From assembly GCF_025133575.1 (NCBI RefSeq), contig NZ_CP104011.1, positions 3,011,483 to 3,075,482 on the forward strand: a stretch of DNA of 64,000 nucleotides, in the 5' to 3' direction. This stretch comes from Pseudomonas sp. GCEP-101. GTDB taxonomy: Bacteria; Pseudomonadota; Gammaproteobacteria; Pseudomonadales; Pseudomonadaceae. Positions 1 through 8,467 of the stretch are shown here, one piece after another. The position numbers and the translations under genes were made by a program. The notes below the pieces were generated by a model that searched no databases, was not told the DNA's origin, and saw only the letters and a list, made by a program, of their open reading frames with translations. Every line of letters begins with the position of its first letter. Positions within the stretch are counted from its first letter, which is position 1.

Positions 1-217
1 AGCTCTGGGTGAGCTTCTTCATCAGGCTGGCGGAGGTGCTGAAGTGGGTCACCACTTCGCGCTGGTAGCTGTCGAAACGATCCTGCATGTCATCCACCTG
101 ACGCTGCAGCTTGTTCGGCGCGGCGTTGGGCAGCAGGCGGGCGATCAGGAAGCCGATGCCGACCCCGACGATCAGGGCGAGTAGCGGCAGCAACCAGGTG
201 GTGAGGGACTGTTCCAC
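1..217 (-). CDS. ZapG/YhcB-like inner-membrane protein (DUF1043), 3' end missing
   Basis: Only the N-terminal 72 residues lie in the window; the gene runs off the left edge. The visible part starts with a GTG codon at 215-217, preceded on the minus strand by a strong AGGAAGG site. It encodes one hydrophobic N-terminal helix (about residues 7-28, rich in L, G and I) followed by a charged, helix-prone stretch (NKLQRQVDDMQDRFDSYQRE). A single N-terminal anchor with a cytoplasmic coiled coil is the pattern of YhcB/ZapG, an envelope and division-associated protein. It diverges from the hydrolase gene at 357. The family call rests on the N-terminus and on synteny. Confidence 0.75.
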   Translation of the reverse strand, partial: MEQSLTTWLLPLLALIVGVGIGFLIARLLPNAAPNKLQRQVDDMQDRFDSYQREVVTHFSTSASLMKKLTQS

Positions 218-356
218 GCGAATCCTTCCTCTATAGACGGCTTTGCTTTACGTTAGCGGCTTGCACCTGTGCTTGTATACCGTGGCGAACGCTTCGCCGC
301 CTGCGCAGGTATTGAGCTAGACGAGACGACCCGCCACGGGGTCACGGAGCTGTTGT

Positions 357-983
357 TTGACCACCCGCGAAATCCCTCTGTTCCTCGACGGCCCCGACGG
401 CCAGCTGGAAGCCCTGCACCTCGCCACGCCTGACGCCCGGGGCGTCGCGCTGATCTGCCACCCGCACCCGTTGTTCGCCGGCACCATGCAGAACAAGGTG
501 GTCGCCACCCTGCAGCGCGCCGCGCGGGATGCAGGATACGCCACCCTGCGTTTCAATTTTCGTGGCGTGGGTCAGAGCGCCGGCAGTTATGCCGAGGGCC
601 GCGGCGAGATCGACGATGCGCTGGCCGCCGCGCACTGGCTCGCCGAGCAACATCCGGGGCTGCCGTTGACGCTGATGGGCTTCTCCTTCGGCTCCTGCGT
701 GGCGGGCAACGCCGCCGAGCGCCTGGAAGACCAGGGCGCCGAGCTCGCGCAACTGTTCATGCTGGCCCCGCCGGTCGAACGCTTCGACGTCGACCTGCCC
801 GAGCGCTGCCCGCTCACGGTGATCCAGCCGGAGGCCGACGAAGTGGTCACGCCCGAGCGCGTGTATGCCTGGAGCGCCGAGCTGAGCAAGCCCCATGAGC
901 TGATCCGCATGCCCGAGTGCAGCCATTTCTTCCACGGCAAGCTGATCGAGCTCAAGGACCTGATACAGGCCCGGCTCGCCTAG
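357..983 (+). CDS. alpha/beta hydrolase, KANL3/Tex30-like or dienelactone-hydrolase-like
   Basis: This 208-residue protein has an alpha/beta-hydrolase fold. Visible elements are an HPHP oxyanion-type motif (35-38), the nucleophile elbow GFSFGS with Ser110, Asp161 in a PEADEVV turn, and His190 in the C-terminal SHFFHGK. Ser110-Asp161-His190 makes a plausible catalytic triad. The substrate is unknown. I start it at a TTG codon because GGAG lies 7 nt upstream and the protein then begins directly with the first beta strand. It sits 60 bp upstream of trpS on the same strand and may share its transcript. There is no signal peptide, so it should be cytoplasmic. Confidence 0.85.
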   Translation: MTTREIPLFLDGPDGQLEALHLATPDARGVALICHPHPLFAGTMQNKVVATLQRAARDAGYATLRFNFRGVGQSAGSYAEGRGEIDDALAAAHWLAEQHPGLPLTLMGFSFGSCVAGNAAERLEDQGAELAQLFMLAPPVERFDVDLPERCPLTVIQPEADEVVTPERVYAWSAELSKPHELIRMPECSHFFHGKLIELKDLIQARLA

Positions 984-1043
984 CCCGCCCAGCCGCGATA
1001 CCATCCGGCCCGCCATTTCATTTGTGTTGATTCCTGGATTCCC

Positions 1044-2384
1044 ATGACGACCCGTATCCTGACCGGCATCACCACCACCGGTACTCCGCACCTGGGCAAC
1101 TACGCCGGCGCCATCCGCCCGGCCATCGTCGCCAGCCGCGATCCGCAGGCAGATTCCTTCTACTTCCTGGCCGACTACCACGCGCTGATCAAGTGCGATG
1201 ACCCGGCGCGCATCCAGCGTTCGCGCCTGGAGATCGCCGCCACCTGGCTGGCCTGCGGCCTGGATGCGGACAAGGCGACCTTCTATCGCCAGTCCGATAT
1301 TCCCGAAATCCCCGAACTGACCTGGCTGCTCACCTGCGTCAGCGCCAAGGGTCTGCTCAACCGCGCCCACGCCTACAAGGCCTCGGTGGACAAGAACGTC
1401 GAGGCCGGCGAAGACCCGGACGCCGGCGTCACCATGGGCCTGTACAGCTACCCGGTGTTGATGGCCGCGGACATCCTGATGTTCAACGCCCACAAGGTGC
1501 CGGTTGGCCGCGACCAGATCCAGCACGTGGAGATGGCCCGCGACATCGGCCAGCGCTTCAACCACCTGTTCGGCAACGGCAAGGAACTGTTCACCCTGCC
1601 CGAGGTGGTGATCGAGGAAGACGTGGCGACCCTGCCGGGCCTGGACGGGCGCAAGATGTCCAAGAGCTACGACAACACCATCCCGCTGTTCGGCAGCGCC
1701 AAGCAGCTCAAGGATGCCGTGGCGCGCATCGTCACCGACTCCCGTGCGCCGGGCGAGCCGAAGGATCCGGACAACTCGCACCTGTTCACGCTCTACCAGG
1801 CCTTCTCCACCCGCGAGCAGGAGGTTGCGTTCCGCGCCGAGCTGCTCGGTGGCCTGGCCTGGGGCGAAGCCAAGCAGCGCCTGTTCGAGCTGCTCGACAA
1901 CGAGCTGGGCGAGGCCCGCGAGCGCTACCACGCGCTGATCACCCGTCCGGCCGACCTGGAAGACATCCTCCTGGCCGGCGCCGCCAAGGCGCGCCGCATT
2001 GCCACCCCGTTCCTCGGCGAGCTGCGCGAGGCCGTTGGCCTGCGCTCGTTCCGCGAGCAGGTGCAGGTGGCGACCGAGGGCAAGAAGAAAGCCGCCAAGG
2101 CTGCGCGCTTCGTCAGCTTCCGCGAGGACGACGGTTTCCGCTTCCGTCTGCTCGATGCCGCTGGCGAGCAACTGCTGCTGTCCATCGCCTTCGCTGACGG
2201 CAAGGCCGCCGGCCAGGTGACCAAGCGCCTGCAATCCGAGGCGCTGGATCTGCACGCCGAGCTGAACGCCTTCAGCGTGCGCCTGGATGGCGAAGCCGTG
2301 GCCTACAGCCCGGAGTTCTCCACCGACGCGGAACGCGACGCCGCCATGCAGCGTCTGCGCGAGGCCCTCGCTCCCCAGGAGTGA
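1044..2384 (+). CDS. trpS: tryptophanyl-tRNA synthetase with C-terminal extension
   Basis: TrpS attaches tryptophan to tRNA(Trp). The class I signatures are present: a HIGH-type motif TPHLGNY at residues 14-20 and KMSKS at 204-208 within [15 protein letters not shown]. The protein has 446 residues, while the common bacterial form is about 330-340. The extra C-terminal ~110 residues start after the anticodon-binding helical region. They contain [19 protein letters not shown], which looks like a DUF1508/YegP-type beta unit. I believe this long form is usual in Pseudomonas. A rho-independent terminator follows at 2427-2464. Confidence 0.96.
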   Translation: MTTRILTGITTTGTPHLGNYAGAIRPAIVASRDPQADSFYFLADYHALIKCDDPARIQRSRLEIAATWLACGLDADKATFYRQSDIPEIPELTWLLTCVSAKGLLNRAHAYKASVDKNVEAGEDPDAGVTMGLYSYPVLMAADILMFNAHKVPVGRDQIQHVEMARDIGQRFNHLFGNGKELFTLPEVVIEEDVATLPGLDGRKMSKSYDNTIPLFGSAKQLKDAVARIVTDSRAPGEPKDPDNSHLFTLYQAFSTREQEVAFRAELLGGLAWGEAKQRLFELLDNELGEARERYHALITRPADLEDILLAGAAKARRIATPFLGELREAVGLRSFREQVQVATEGKKKAAKAARFVSFREDDGFRFRLLDAAGEQLLLSIAFADGKAAGQVTKRLQSEALDLHAELNAFSVRLDGEAVAYSPEFSTDAERDAAMQRLREALAPQE

Positions 2385-2426
2385 CGGCCCTGGCTGGCCG
2401 GTCCGACTACCGGCCAATTGCCAAGC

Positions 2427-2464
2427 AACGGGGGCGCGGCTAAAGTGTGCGCCCCCGTTTTCGT
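2427..2464 (+). terminator. rho-independent terminator after trpS
   Basis: GGGGGCGC at 2430-2437 pairs with GCGCCCCC at 2449-2456 around an 11-nt loop, and the stem is extended by A-T and C-G pairs. A GTTTTCGTT tract follows. It separates trpS from zapE. Confidence 0.8.
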
Positions 2465-2480
2465 TGCCTTGCTACCGATC

Positions 2481-3575
2481 ATGACGCCTCTTCAGCGCTA
2501 CCAGGAAGACCTCAAACGCCCCGATTTCTTCCACGACGCCGCCCAAGCGAACGCCGTGAAGCACCTGCAACGCCTCTACGACGACCTGGTCGCAGCCGAC
2601 AAGGGCAAGTCCGGCCTGTTCGGCAAGCTGCTGGGCAAGAAGTCCCAGGAGCCGGTGAAGGGCCTGTATTTCTGGGGCGGCGTCGGTCGCGGCAAGACCT
2701 ACCTGGTGGATACCTTCTTCGAAGCGCTGCCGTTCAAGCAGAAGATGCGCACGCACTTCCACCGCTTCATGAAGCGCGTCCACGAGGAAATGAAGACCCT
2801 CAAGGGCGAGAAGAACCCGCTGACCATCATCGGCAAGCGTTTCGCCGACGAGGCCCGGGTGATCTGCTTCGACGAATTCTTCGTCTCCGACATCACCGAT
2901 GCGATGATCCTCGCGACCCTGCTGGAAGAGCTGTTCAAGAACGGCGTCAGCCTGGTGGCGACTTCCAACATCGTGCCGGACGGCCTGTACAAGGACGGCC
3001 TGCAGCGTGCCCGCTTCCTGCCGGCCATTGCCCTGGTCAAGCAGTACACCGAGGTGGTCAACGTCGACAGCGGCGTGGACTACCGCCTGCGAGCCCTGGA
3101 ACAGGCCGAGCTGTACCACTGGCCGTTGTCGGAGCAAGCCGAGCAGGCCATGACCCGCGACTTCAAGGCGCTGACCCCGGAATGCGCCGCGGCCACCCGC
3201 GACGACGCGCTGATGATCGAGAATCGCGAGATCCGCGCGCGAATCACCTGCGATGACGTGGCCTGGTTCGAATTCCGCGAGCTATGCGACGGCCCGCGCA
3301 GCCAGAACGACTACATCGAGCTGGCGAAGATCTTCCACGCCATCCTGATTTCCAACGTCGAGCAGATGAACGTGGCCAAGGACGACATGGCCCGCCGCTT
3401 CATCAACCTGGTGGACGAGTTCTACGACCGCAACGTCAAGCTGATCCTCTCCGCCGAGGTGGAGCTCAAGGACCTGTACACCGGTGGCCGCCTGGAGTTC
3501 GAATTCCAGCGCACCCTGAGCCGCCTGCTGGAAATGCAGTCCCACGAATACCTGAGCCGTCCGCACCGTCCCTGA
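2481..3575 (+). CDS. zapE: cell division protein ZapE (AFG1-like ATPase)
   Basis: A 364-residue AAA+-type ATPase of the AFG1/ZapE family. In E. coli, ZapE associates with the Z-ring and affects FtsZ polymer stability. Walker A is GGVGRGKT (66-73) and Walker B is VICFDEFFVSD (127-137). I use the ATG at 2481 rather than the upstream in-frame ATG at 2418, because the latter lies before the trpS terminator hairpin and the 2481 start gives the usual family start MTPLQRYQEDL. No strong Shine-Dalgarno is seen. A terminator follows immediately. Confidence 0.93.
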   Translation: MTPLQRYQEDLKRPDFFHDAAQANAVKHLQRLYDDLVAADKGKSGLFGKLLGKKSQEPVKGLYFWGGVGRGKTYLVDTFFEALPFKQKMRTHFHRFMKRVHEEMKTLKGEKNPLTIIGKRFADEARVICFDEFFVSDITDAMILATLLEELFKNGVSLVATSNIVPDGLYKDGLQRARFLPAIALVKQYTEVVNVDSGVDYRLRALEQAELYHWPLSEQAEQAMTRDFKALTPECAAATRDDALMIENREIRARITCDDVAWFEFRELCDGPRSQNDYIELAKIFHAILISNVEQMNVAKDDMARRFINLVDEFYDRNVKLILSAEVELKDLYTGGRLEFEFQRTLSRLLEMQSHEYLSRPHRP

Positions 3576-3589
3576 TTGCCAGGTGAATG

Positions 3590-3616
3590 AAAAGGCTGCC
3601 CAAGGGCAGCCTTTTT
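3590..3616 (+). terminator. rho-independent terminator after zapE
   Basis: GGCTGCC (3594-3600) and GGCAGCC (3605-3611) form a stem with a CAAG loop, flanked by A-rich and T-rich tracts. The symmetric A/T flanks could also serve transcripts from the minus strand. Confidence 0.85.
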
Positions 3617-3630
3617 CGTTTTGGCTCTTC

Positions 3631-3705
3631 GTAGGAGCGAGCTTGCTCGCGAACCGCCCGGCACTGGAGCTGCCGGGAAATGTTCGCGAGCAAGCTCGCT
3701 CCTAC
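3631..3705. repeat. REPIN-like inverted pair, copy 1
   Basis: Two 24-nt arms in inverted orientation: left 3631-3654 (starting GTAGGAGCGAGC) and right 3682-3705. They are separated by 27 nt that themselves hold a small hairpin (CCCGGCA/TGCCGGG). The arm is the Pseudomonas REP core built on GAGCGAGCTTGCTCGC. It lies between the convergent zapE and the exported protein gene, so it may act on both mRNA 3' ends. Related copies are at 7103, 43006 and 53066. Confidence 0.9.
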
Positions 3706-3734
3706 AAGAAAGGCATTCGGTGCGGTCGTTACGA

Positions 3735-4700
3735 TCAGCGCTGGGCCATCTCCTGCTGCGCCTTCTTCAGCAGTTGCTGGGCATGGGCCACTTCCAGCGC
3801 CTCCATGGCGTTGATCGGCTTGATCGCCACGGCCTTCTTCAGCTGTTCCAGCGCCTTCTGCTCTTCGTCCTCGCCATACACATAGCCCAGCGCGTTGGCG
3901 TACTCGTAGTGGCCGATGGGCAGGTCGTCCGCGGCGTGGAAGGAGCGGGCGAAATATTGCTCCATCTTGTCCGCGCTGACCCCGTAGGTCATCTTGCCCA
4001 CCAACTTGCCGACCTTGCGGATCACGCCGGCCTCGTAGCCGCCATAAAGCGCCAGGGCGAACGGCTGGTTCGGCTGCTGGGCCAGCAGGGCGTCCAGTTC
4101 CTTGGGAATATCGCTGGTGTAGCCGCGCTTGAGCACCACCGGCACCGGCAGGTCTTCGGCGAGGCGGGCCTTGGCGTAGGCGCGACCGAACTGGGCGATG
4201 GGGTCGGCATTGAGCAACGGACCGGCCTCGTCGGTGTAGCTGATGACTTCCTCCAGCAGGCGCTGCTTCTCGTCCTGAGTCGGCGCGAGGAACATGGCGT
4301 ACAGCACCTGGGCGAACAGGCCGGGCACCTGGCCGCCGACGCCGAGCGCCAGGCCATCCTTTCTGGCCTGGGCGAAGTCGCCGCGGAACACCTTGCGCCA
4401 GACGTCCTGCAGCTTCTCGGCGTAGACCTGCGCTTCTTCCGGCTTTCCGCTGAAGCCGGTGCCGGCGGCCACGGTCTTCTCCAGGGCGTCGGGATGCTTC
4501 GTGGCCATGCTCACCACCCAGTCCGCATCCGGGAAGGGATAGTGGGCGCCGAAGCCGCGGGTCAGTCGTGGCCAGGCTTCGCGCAGCTTGTCGCCACTGT
4601 AGTCGAAGGCGCTCTGGTCGTAGGGGAAGGGTTTCCAGGTGTCGTCCGCCACAGCGTTCAGGCTGAAGACGGCCAGCAGGGCAAGCAGAAAGTGGCGCAT
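3735..4700 (-). CDS. exported protein of unknown function with TPR-like C-terminus
   Basis: A 321-residue protein with a clear Sec signal peptide (MRHFLLALLAVFSLNAVA, likely cleaved after A18). The rest is mostly alpha-helical. The C-terminal part (about 245-321), with HYEYANALGYVYGEDEEQKALEQLKKAVAIKP, looks like one or two TPR-type helical hairpins. I recognise no catalytic motif. It is monocistronic, convergent with zapE and 91 bp from the AraC-type gene on the same strand. It probably resides in the periplasm. A synteny counterpart exists in P. aeruginosa as a hypothetical protein. Confidence 0.85.
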   Translation of the reverse strand: MRHFLLALLAVFSLNAVADDTWKPFPYDQSAFDYSGDKLREAWPRLTRGFGAHYPFPDADWVVSMATKHPDALEKTVAAGTGFSGKPEEAQVYAEKLQDVWRKVFRGDFAQARKDGLALGVGGQVPGLFAQVLYAMFLAPTQDEKQRLLEEVISYTDEAGPLLNADPIAQFGRAYAKARLAEDLPVPVVLKRGYTSDIPKELDALLAQQPNQPFALALYGGYEAGVIRKVGKLVGKMTYGVSADKMEQYFARSFHAADDLPIGHYEYANALGYVYGEDEEQKALEQLKKAVAIKPINAMEALEVAHAQQLLKKAQQEMAQR

Positions 4701-4791
4701 GGCGATATCCCGATGGGTTCTTGTTGTCAGGTGCTGCCCCGATCATAGGGCGGCGCCTGAGTCCGTGAACCCATCCTAGGGATGGCCTGTT

Positions 4792-5790
4792 TCAGGCGTC
4801 CTTCTGTTCGTACTGGCGTCGGTAGTGGTTGGGCGACAGCCCGGTGTGCTGCCTGAACAGGCGGGCGAAGAAGCTGGCGTCGTCGTAACCGACTTCGTAG
4901 CTGATGGTCTTGATGCTCTTGCGGGTGGTGGACAACAGGTTGCGCGCCGTCTCGATGCGCAAGCGCTGCAGGTAATGCAGCGGCTTGTCACCGGTGGCCG
5001 CCTGGAAGCGCCGCATGAAGTTGCGAATGCTCATGCCGTGCTCCCGGGCCACGTCTTCGAAGCGGAACTTGTCGAAGAAGTGCTCCTCCAGCCAGTGCTG
5101 GATCTGCAGGATCGCCGGGTCGTGGTGCAGCTTCTGCCCACCGAAGCCCAGGCGGCCCGGCGTGTAGGTCCGCTGCACTTCGTAGAGGATGTCGCGGGCG
5201 ACGCCCTGGGCCACGGCGGCGCCGCAGAAGTGCTCGATCAGGTAGATGTACAGGTCGCGCACCGAGGTCAGGCCGCTGGCGCTGTAGATGTTGTCGGCGT
5301 CGGCGATGTGCTTGTCCTGGTTGAGCAGCACCGTGGGATAGCGCTCGGCGAACTCGCGGAAGAATCGCCAGTAGGTGGTCGCTTCCTTGCCGTCGAGCAG
5401 GCCGGCTTCGGCGAGCCAGAACACGCCGGACACCTCGCCGCACAGGACGCAGCCCGCCGCATGGCGCTCGCGCAACCAGGGCAGCACCTGCGGGTAGAGG
5501 GTCAGCAGTTCGTCGAAGTCGCCCCAGAAGGCCGGAAGGATGATCAGCTCCGGTTCGTCCAGGGCGCCGTGCACCGGCAGGAGGTCGCCGCTGAAGCTCA
5601 TCACTGGCTGGCCGTCGGGGCTGACGATGCGGGTTTCGAAGCTGGGTTGCAGACCGAGCCCCTGTTGCCGGCCATGGCGCAGGGCGGCCATGTGGAAGAA
5701 GTCCTTGGCCTGCATCAGCGTCGAGCCGAAGACACCATGGGTGGCGAGGATGCTGACGCGGCGCAGCATGCGGGAAGCGGGATTGGGCAT
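4792..5790 (-). CDS. GlxA-type transcriptional regulator (DJ-1/PfpI-like domain plus AraC HTH)
   Basis: A 332-residue two-domain regulator. Residues ~10-190 form a class I amidotransferase/DJ-1-like sensor domain; the segment VLCGEVSGVFWLAEAGLLDG matches GlxA-type proteins. Residues ~230-330 carry a double helix-turn-helix AraC domain (FRFEDVAREHGMSIRNFMRR, then SIKTISYEVGYDDASFFARL and HTGLSPNHYRR). Its gene diverges from the acyl-CoA dehydrogenase with a 162-bp shared intergenic region, which suggests it controls that gene and/or itself. The effector is unknown. Confidence 0.9.
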   Translation of the reverse strand: MPNPASRMLRRVSILATHGVFGSTLMQAKDFFHMAALRHGRQQGLGLQPSFETRIVSPDGQPVMSFSGDLLPVHGALDEPELIILPAFWGDFDELLTLYPQVLPWLRERHAAGCVLCGEVSGVFWLAEAGLLDGKEATTYWRFFREFAERYPTVLLNQDKHIADADNIYSASGLTSVRDLYIYLIEHFCGAAVAQGVARDILYEVQRTYTPGRLGFGGQKLHHDPAILQIQHWLEEHFFDKFRFEDVAREHGMSIRNFMRRFQAATGDKPLHYLQRLRIETARNLLSTTRKSIKTISYEVGYDDASFFARLFRQHTGLSPNHYRRQYEQKDA

Positions 5791-5820
5791 CGGTTCTTGT
5801 ACTTCTTATGGATGTCTTGG

Positions 5821-5841
5821 CATGACGCTAAAGCGGTCATG
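5821..5841. promoter_or_regulatory. candidate operator between the AraC-type regulator and the acyl-CoA dehydrogenase
   Basis: CATGAC (5821-5826) and GTCATG (5836-5841) form an inverted repeat, extended inward by GCT/AGC with a one-base bulge. It is the only clear dyad in the 162-bp divergent region. AraC proteins often bind direct repeats, so this is only a candidate site. Confidence 0.35.
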
Positions 5842-5952
5842 ATGCGGCTGGATCGTCTTATTTTTTGGCGAAAGTGTCCAGTGCAGAGCGGTTCACGCTG
5901 GCCTACAGTCGGCCTTCCAATAACGCCAACAACCGATCCGCAGGTGCACCGC

Positions 5953-7089
5953 ATGATTCCCAGAACCCTGTTCAGTTCCGACCACGAGCTGTTCCGCGAC
6001 AGCGTCCGCAAGTTCCTCGAACAGGAGGCGGTGCCCTTCCATGCCCAGTGGGAGAAGGACGGTCACATCGACCGCACGCTGTGGAACAAGGCCGGCGAGG
6101 CCGGGATGCTCTGCTCGCACCTGCCCGAGGCCTACGGCGGCATGGCGGCGGACTTCCTCTACAGCGCGGTGGTGATCGAGGAGATCGGTCGCCTGGGTCT
6201 GACCGGTATCGGCTTCTCGCTGCATTCGGACATCGTCGCCCCGTACATCCTCCACTACGGCAGCGAGGAGCTGAAACAGCGCTATCTGCCCAAGCTGGTA
6301 TCCGGCGAGATGGTCTCGGCCATCGCCATGACCGAGCCGGGCGCCGGCTCCGACTTGCAGGGCGTGAAGACCACCGCCGTGCTGGATGGCGACGAATACG
6401 TGATCAACGGTTCGAAGACCTTCATCACCAACGGCTGGCTGGCCGACCTGGTCATCGTGGTCGCCAAGACCGACCCCAAGGCGGGCGCCAAGGGCACCAG
6501 CCTGTTCCTGGTGGAGGCGGGCACGCCGGGCTTCACCAAGGGCAAGCGCCTGGAAAAAGTCGGCATGAAGGCCCAGGACACCTCCGAGCTGTTCTTCCAG
6601 GACGTGCGTATTCCGAAGGAAAACCTGCTGGGCAAGGACGGGCAGGGCTTCATTTATCTGATGCAGGAACTGCCCCAGGAGCGCCTGACCGTGGCGCTTG
6701 GCGCGCTGGCGTCGGCCGAGGCGGCGCTGAAATGGACACTGGACTACACGCGCGACCGCAAGGCTTTCGGAAAATCCGTTGCTGATTTCCAGAACACCCG
6801 CTTCAAGCTCGCGGAAATGGCCACCGAGATCCAGGTCGGCCGCGTCTTCGTCGACCGCTGCCTGGAGCAGCACCTGGAAGGCAAGCTGGATGTGCCCACC
6901 GCGGCCATGGCCAAGTACTGGACCACCGACTTGCAGTGCAAGGTGCTCGATGAGTGCGTGCAGTTGCACGGCGGCTACGGCTTCATGTGGGAATACCCCA
7001 TCGCCCGCGCCTGGGCCGATGCCCGCGTGCAGCGCATCTATGCCGGCACCAACGAGATCATGAAGGAGATCATCGCCCGCGCGCTGTGA
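5953..7089 (+). CDS. acyl-CoA dehydrogenase, long-chain (LCAD-like)
   Basis: A 378-residue FAD flavoprotein that would catalyse alpha,beta-dehydrogenation of an acyl-CoA. Family signatures include AMTEPGAGSDL (125-135), ERLTVALGALASAEAAL (243-259) and the C-terminal LHGGYGFMWEYPIARAWADARVQRIYAGTNEIM. The usual catalytic Glu of SCAD/MCAD-type enzymes (IYEGT) is Ala364 here (IYAGT). A Glu sits at 243 in QELPQERL, where long-chain and isovaleryl-CoA dehydrogenases carry their base. I start at 5953 because it gives the normal N-terminus MIPRTLFSSDHELFRDSVR. Divergent from the GlxA-type regulator. Confidence 0.93.
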   Translation: MIPRTLFSSDHELFRDSVRKFLEQEAVPFHAQWEKDGHIDRTLWNKAGEAGMLCSHLPEAYGGMAADFLYSAVVIEEIGRLGLTGIGFSLHSDIVAPYILHYGSEELKQRYLPKLVSGEMVSAIAMTEPGAGSDLQGVKTTAVLDGDEYVINGSKTFITNGWLADLVIVVAKTDPKAGAKGTSLFLVEAGTPGFTKGKRLEKVGMKAQDTSELFFQDVRIPKENLLGKDGQGFIYLMQELPQERLTVALGALASAEAALKWTLDYTRDRKAFGKSVADFQNTRFKLAEMATEIQVGRVFVDRCLEQHLEGKLDVPTAAMAKYWTTDLQCKVLDECVQLHGGYGFMWEYPIARAWADARVQRIYAGTNEIMKEIIARAL

Positions 7090-7102
7090 CCGGCAGACTT
7101 CC

Positions 7103-7177
7103 GTAGGAGCGAGCTTGCTCGCGAACACTTCGCTGGCACTGGGGTGTCAGGCGGTTCGCGAGCAGGCTCGCTCCTGC
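7103..7177. repeat. REPIN-like inverted pair, copy 2
   Basis: Left arm 7103-7126 and right arm 7154-7177. It has the same 24-nt arm and the same 75-nt total length as the copy at 3631. The right arm has two changes. The inner spacer again contains a small stem (CTGGCAC/GTGTCAG). It lies between the convergent dehydrogenase and aldo/keto reductase genes. Confidence 0.9.
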
Positions 7178-7184
7178 GAAAGGC

Positions 7185-8222
7185 TCAAGGCGCCGGGTTG
7201 GGCTGGTCCTTGTGAATCGCCTCGATGCCGGCCAGCACCTCGTCGGAGAGCTTCAGGTCGAAGCTGTCGAGGTTGGCGTCCAGTTGCTCAAGGCTGGTGG
7301 CGCCGATGATGTTGCTGGTCACGAACGGCCGGCTGGTGACGAAGGCCAGGGCCATTTGCGCCGGGTCCAGGCCATGCTCCCGGGCGAGCGTCACATAGCG
7401 GTCGCAGGCGCTTTCGCTCTGCGGGTTGGTGTAGCGGGTGAAGCGGCTGAAAAGGCTGATCCGCGCATTGGCCGGGCGCGCGCCGCCGAAGTACTTGCCC
7501 GAGAGCATGCCAAAGGCCATGGGCGAATACGCCAGCAGGCCGATCTGTTCGCGGATGGCGATTTCCGCGAGGCCCACCTCGAAGCTGCGGTTGAGCAGGT
7601 TGTAGGGGTTCTGGATCGACACGGCGCGCGGCCAGCCACGCTCCTGGGCAATCTGCAGGAAGCGCATGGTGCCCCAGGGCGTTTCGTTGGACAGGCCGAC
7701 GTGGCGGATCTTGCCGGCGCGCACCTGCTCGTCGAGCGCTTCCAACGTGTCTTCCAGCGCCGTGAAGCTCTCTTCCTTGTGCTGATAGCCCAATTGGCCG
7801 AAGAAGTTGGTGCTGCGCTCGGGCCAGTGCAACTGGTAGAGATCGATCCAGTCGGTCTGCAGGCGCTTGAGGCTGCCATCGAGCGCCGCGACGATATTCT
7901 TGCGGTCGAGCTTCGGCTGGCCGTCACGGATGTGGCTGATGGCGTTGCCGGGGCCGGCGATCTTGCTGGCCAGCACCCAGTCGGCGCGATCGCCGCGATG
8001 GGCGAACCAGTTGCCGATGATCTGTTCGGTGCGGGTGTAGGTCTGCGCGCGCGGCGGCACCGGGTACATCTCCGCCGTATCGATGAAATTCAGACCGGCG
8101 GCCTTGGCCCGCTCGATCTGCGCGAAAGCCTCGTCTTGCGTGTTCTGCTCGCCCCAGGTCATGGTCCCCAGGCAGAGGGCGCTGACTTTCAGTTCGGTGC
8201 GGCCGAGCGGGCGGTACTCCAT
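7185..8222 (-). CDS. aldo/keto reductase, Tas-like
   Basis: A 345-residue NADP(H)-dependent oxidoreductase of the aldo-keto reductase superfamily, (beta/alpha)8 barrel. The catalytic tetrad is visible: Asp48 and Tyr53 (FIDTAEMY), Lys87 (LASK) and His132 (LYQLHWPERS). The insertion after the tetrad His (STNFFGQLGYQH) and overall length match E. coli Tas and related AKRs rather than shorter ones. Substrate unknown. The ATG at 8220-8222 gives the standard MEYRPLGRTELKVS start. It is monocistronic and divergent from rplM. Confidence 0.93.
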   Translation of the reverse strand: MEYRPLGRTELKVSALCLGTMTWGEQNTQDEAFAQIERAKAAGLNFIDTAEMYPVPPRAQTYTRTEQIIGNWFAHRGDRADWVLASKIAGPGNAISHIRDGQPKLDRKNIVAALDGSLKRLQTDWIDLYQLHWPERSTNFFGQLGYQHKEESFTALEDTLEALDEQVRAGKIRHVGLSNETPWGTMRFLQIAQERGWPRAVSIQNPYNLLNRSFEVGLAEIAIREQIGLLAYSPMAFGMLSGKYFGGARPANARISLFSRFTRYTNPQSESACDRYVTLAREHGLDPAQMALAFVTSRPFVTSNIIGATSLEQLDANLDSFDLKLSDEVLAGIEAIHKDQPNPAP

Positions 8223-8398
8223 GCAGATCTCCTCATGAAAACAAGTGCGTCATACGGTTGAAAATTCTGCCGGAATCTGCATAATTCCGCAGCCTTTCAT
8301 CGGTGGGGGATGCCAAGCCTGCCGATCGATACATCTAGTCGTTACGGACGCACACCGACCCGAGCCCCAATTCGTGTCTGTCTTCGGCTGTCCTTGAC

Positions 8399-8427
8399 TT
8401 GTCAAGGCAACCACTGTCCAGTAAGAT
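8399..8427 (+). promoter_or_regulatory. putative sigma-70 promoter of rplM-rpsI
   Basis: TTGTCA (8399-8404), a 17-nt spacer, then TAAGAT (8422-8427), 41 nt before the rplM ATG. Position and spacing fit the main promoter of this highly expressed operon. Predicted by eye only. Confidence 0.5.
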
Positions 8428-8467
8428 TCGCCGTCTTATTTTCAGGCGGCCCCTGAGGCTATAACGA

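Noticed and set aside
342..2417. A 691-codon minus-strand frame opposite the hydrolase and trpS
   Set aside because: Shadow of two well-supported plus-strand genes.
4825..7089. A 754-codon frame apparently fusing an unknown N-terminal region to the acyl-CoA dehydrogenase
   Set aside because: The first part is the complement of the AraC-type gene. The dehydrogenase starts normally at 5953.
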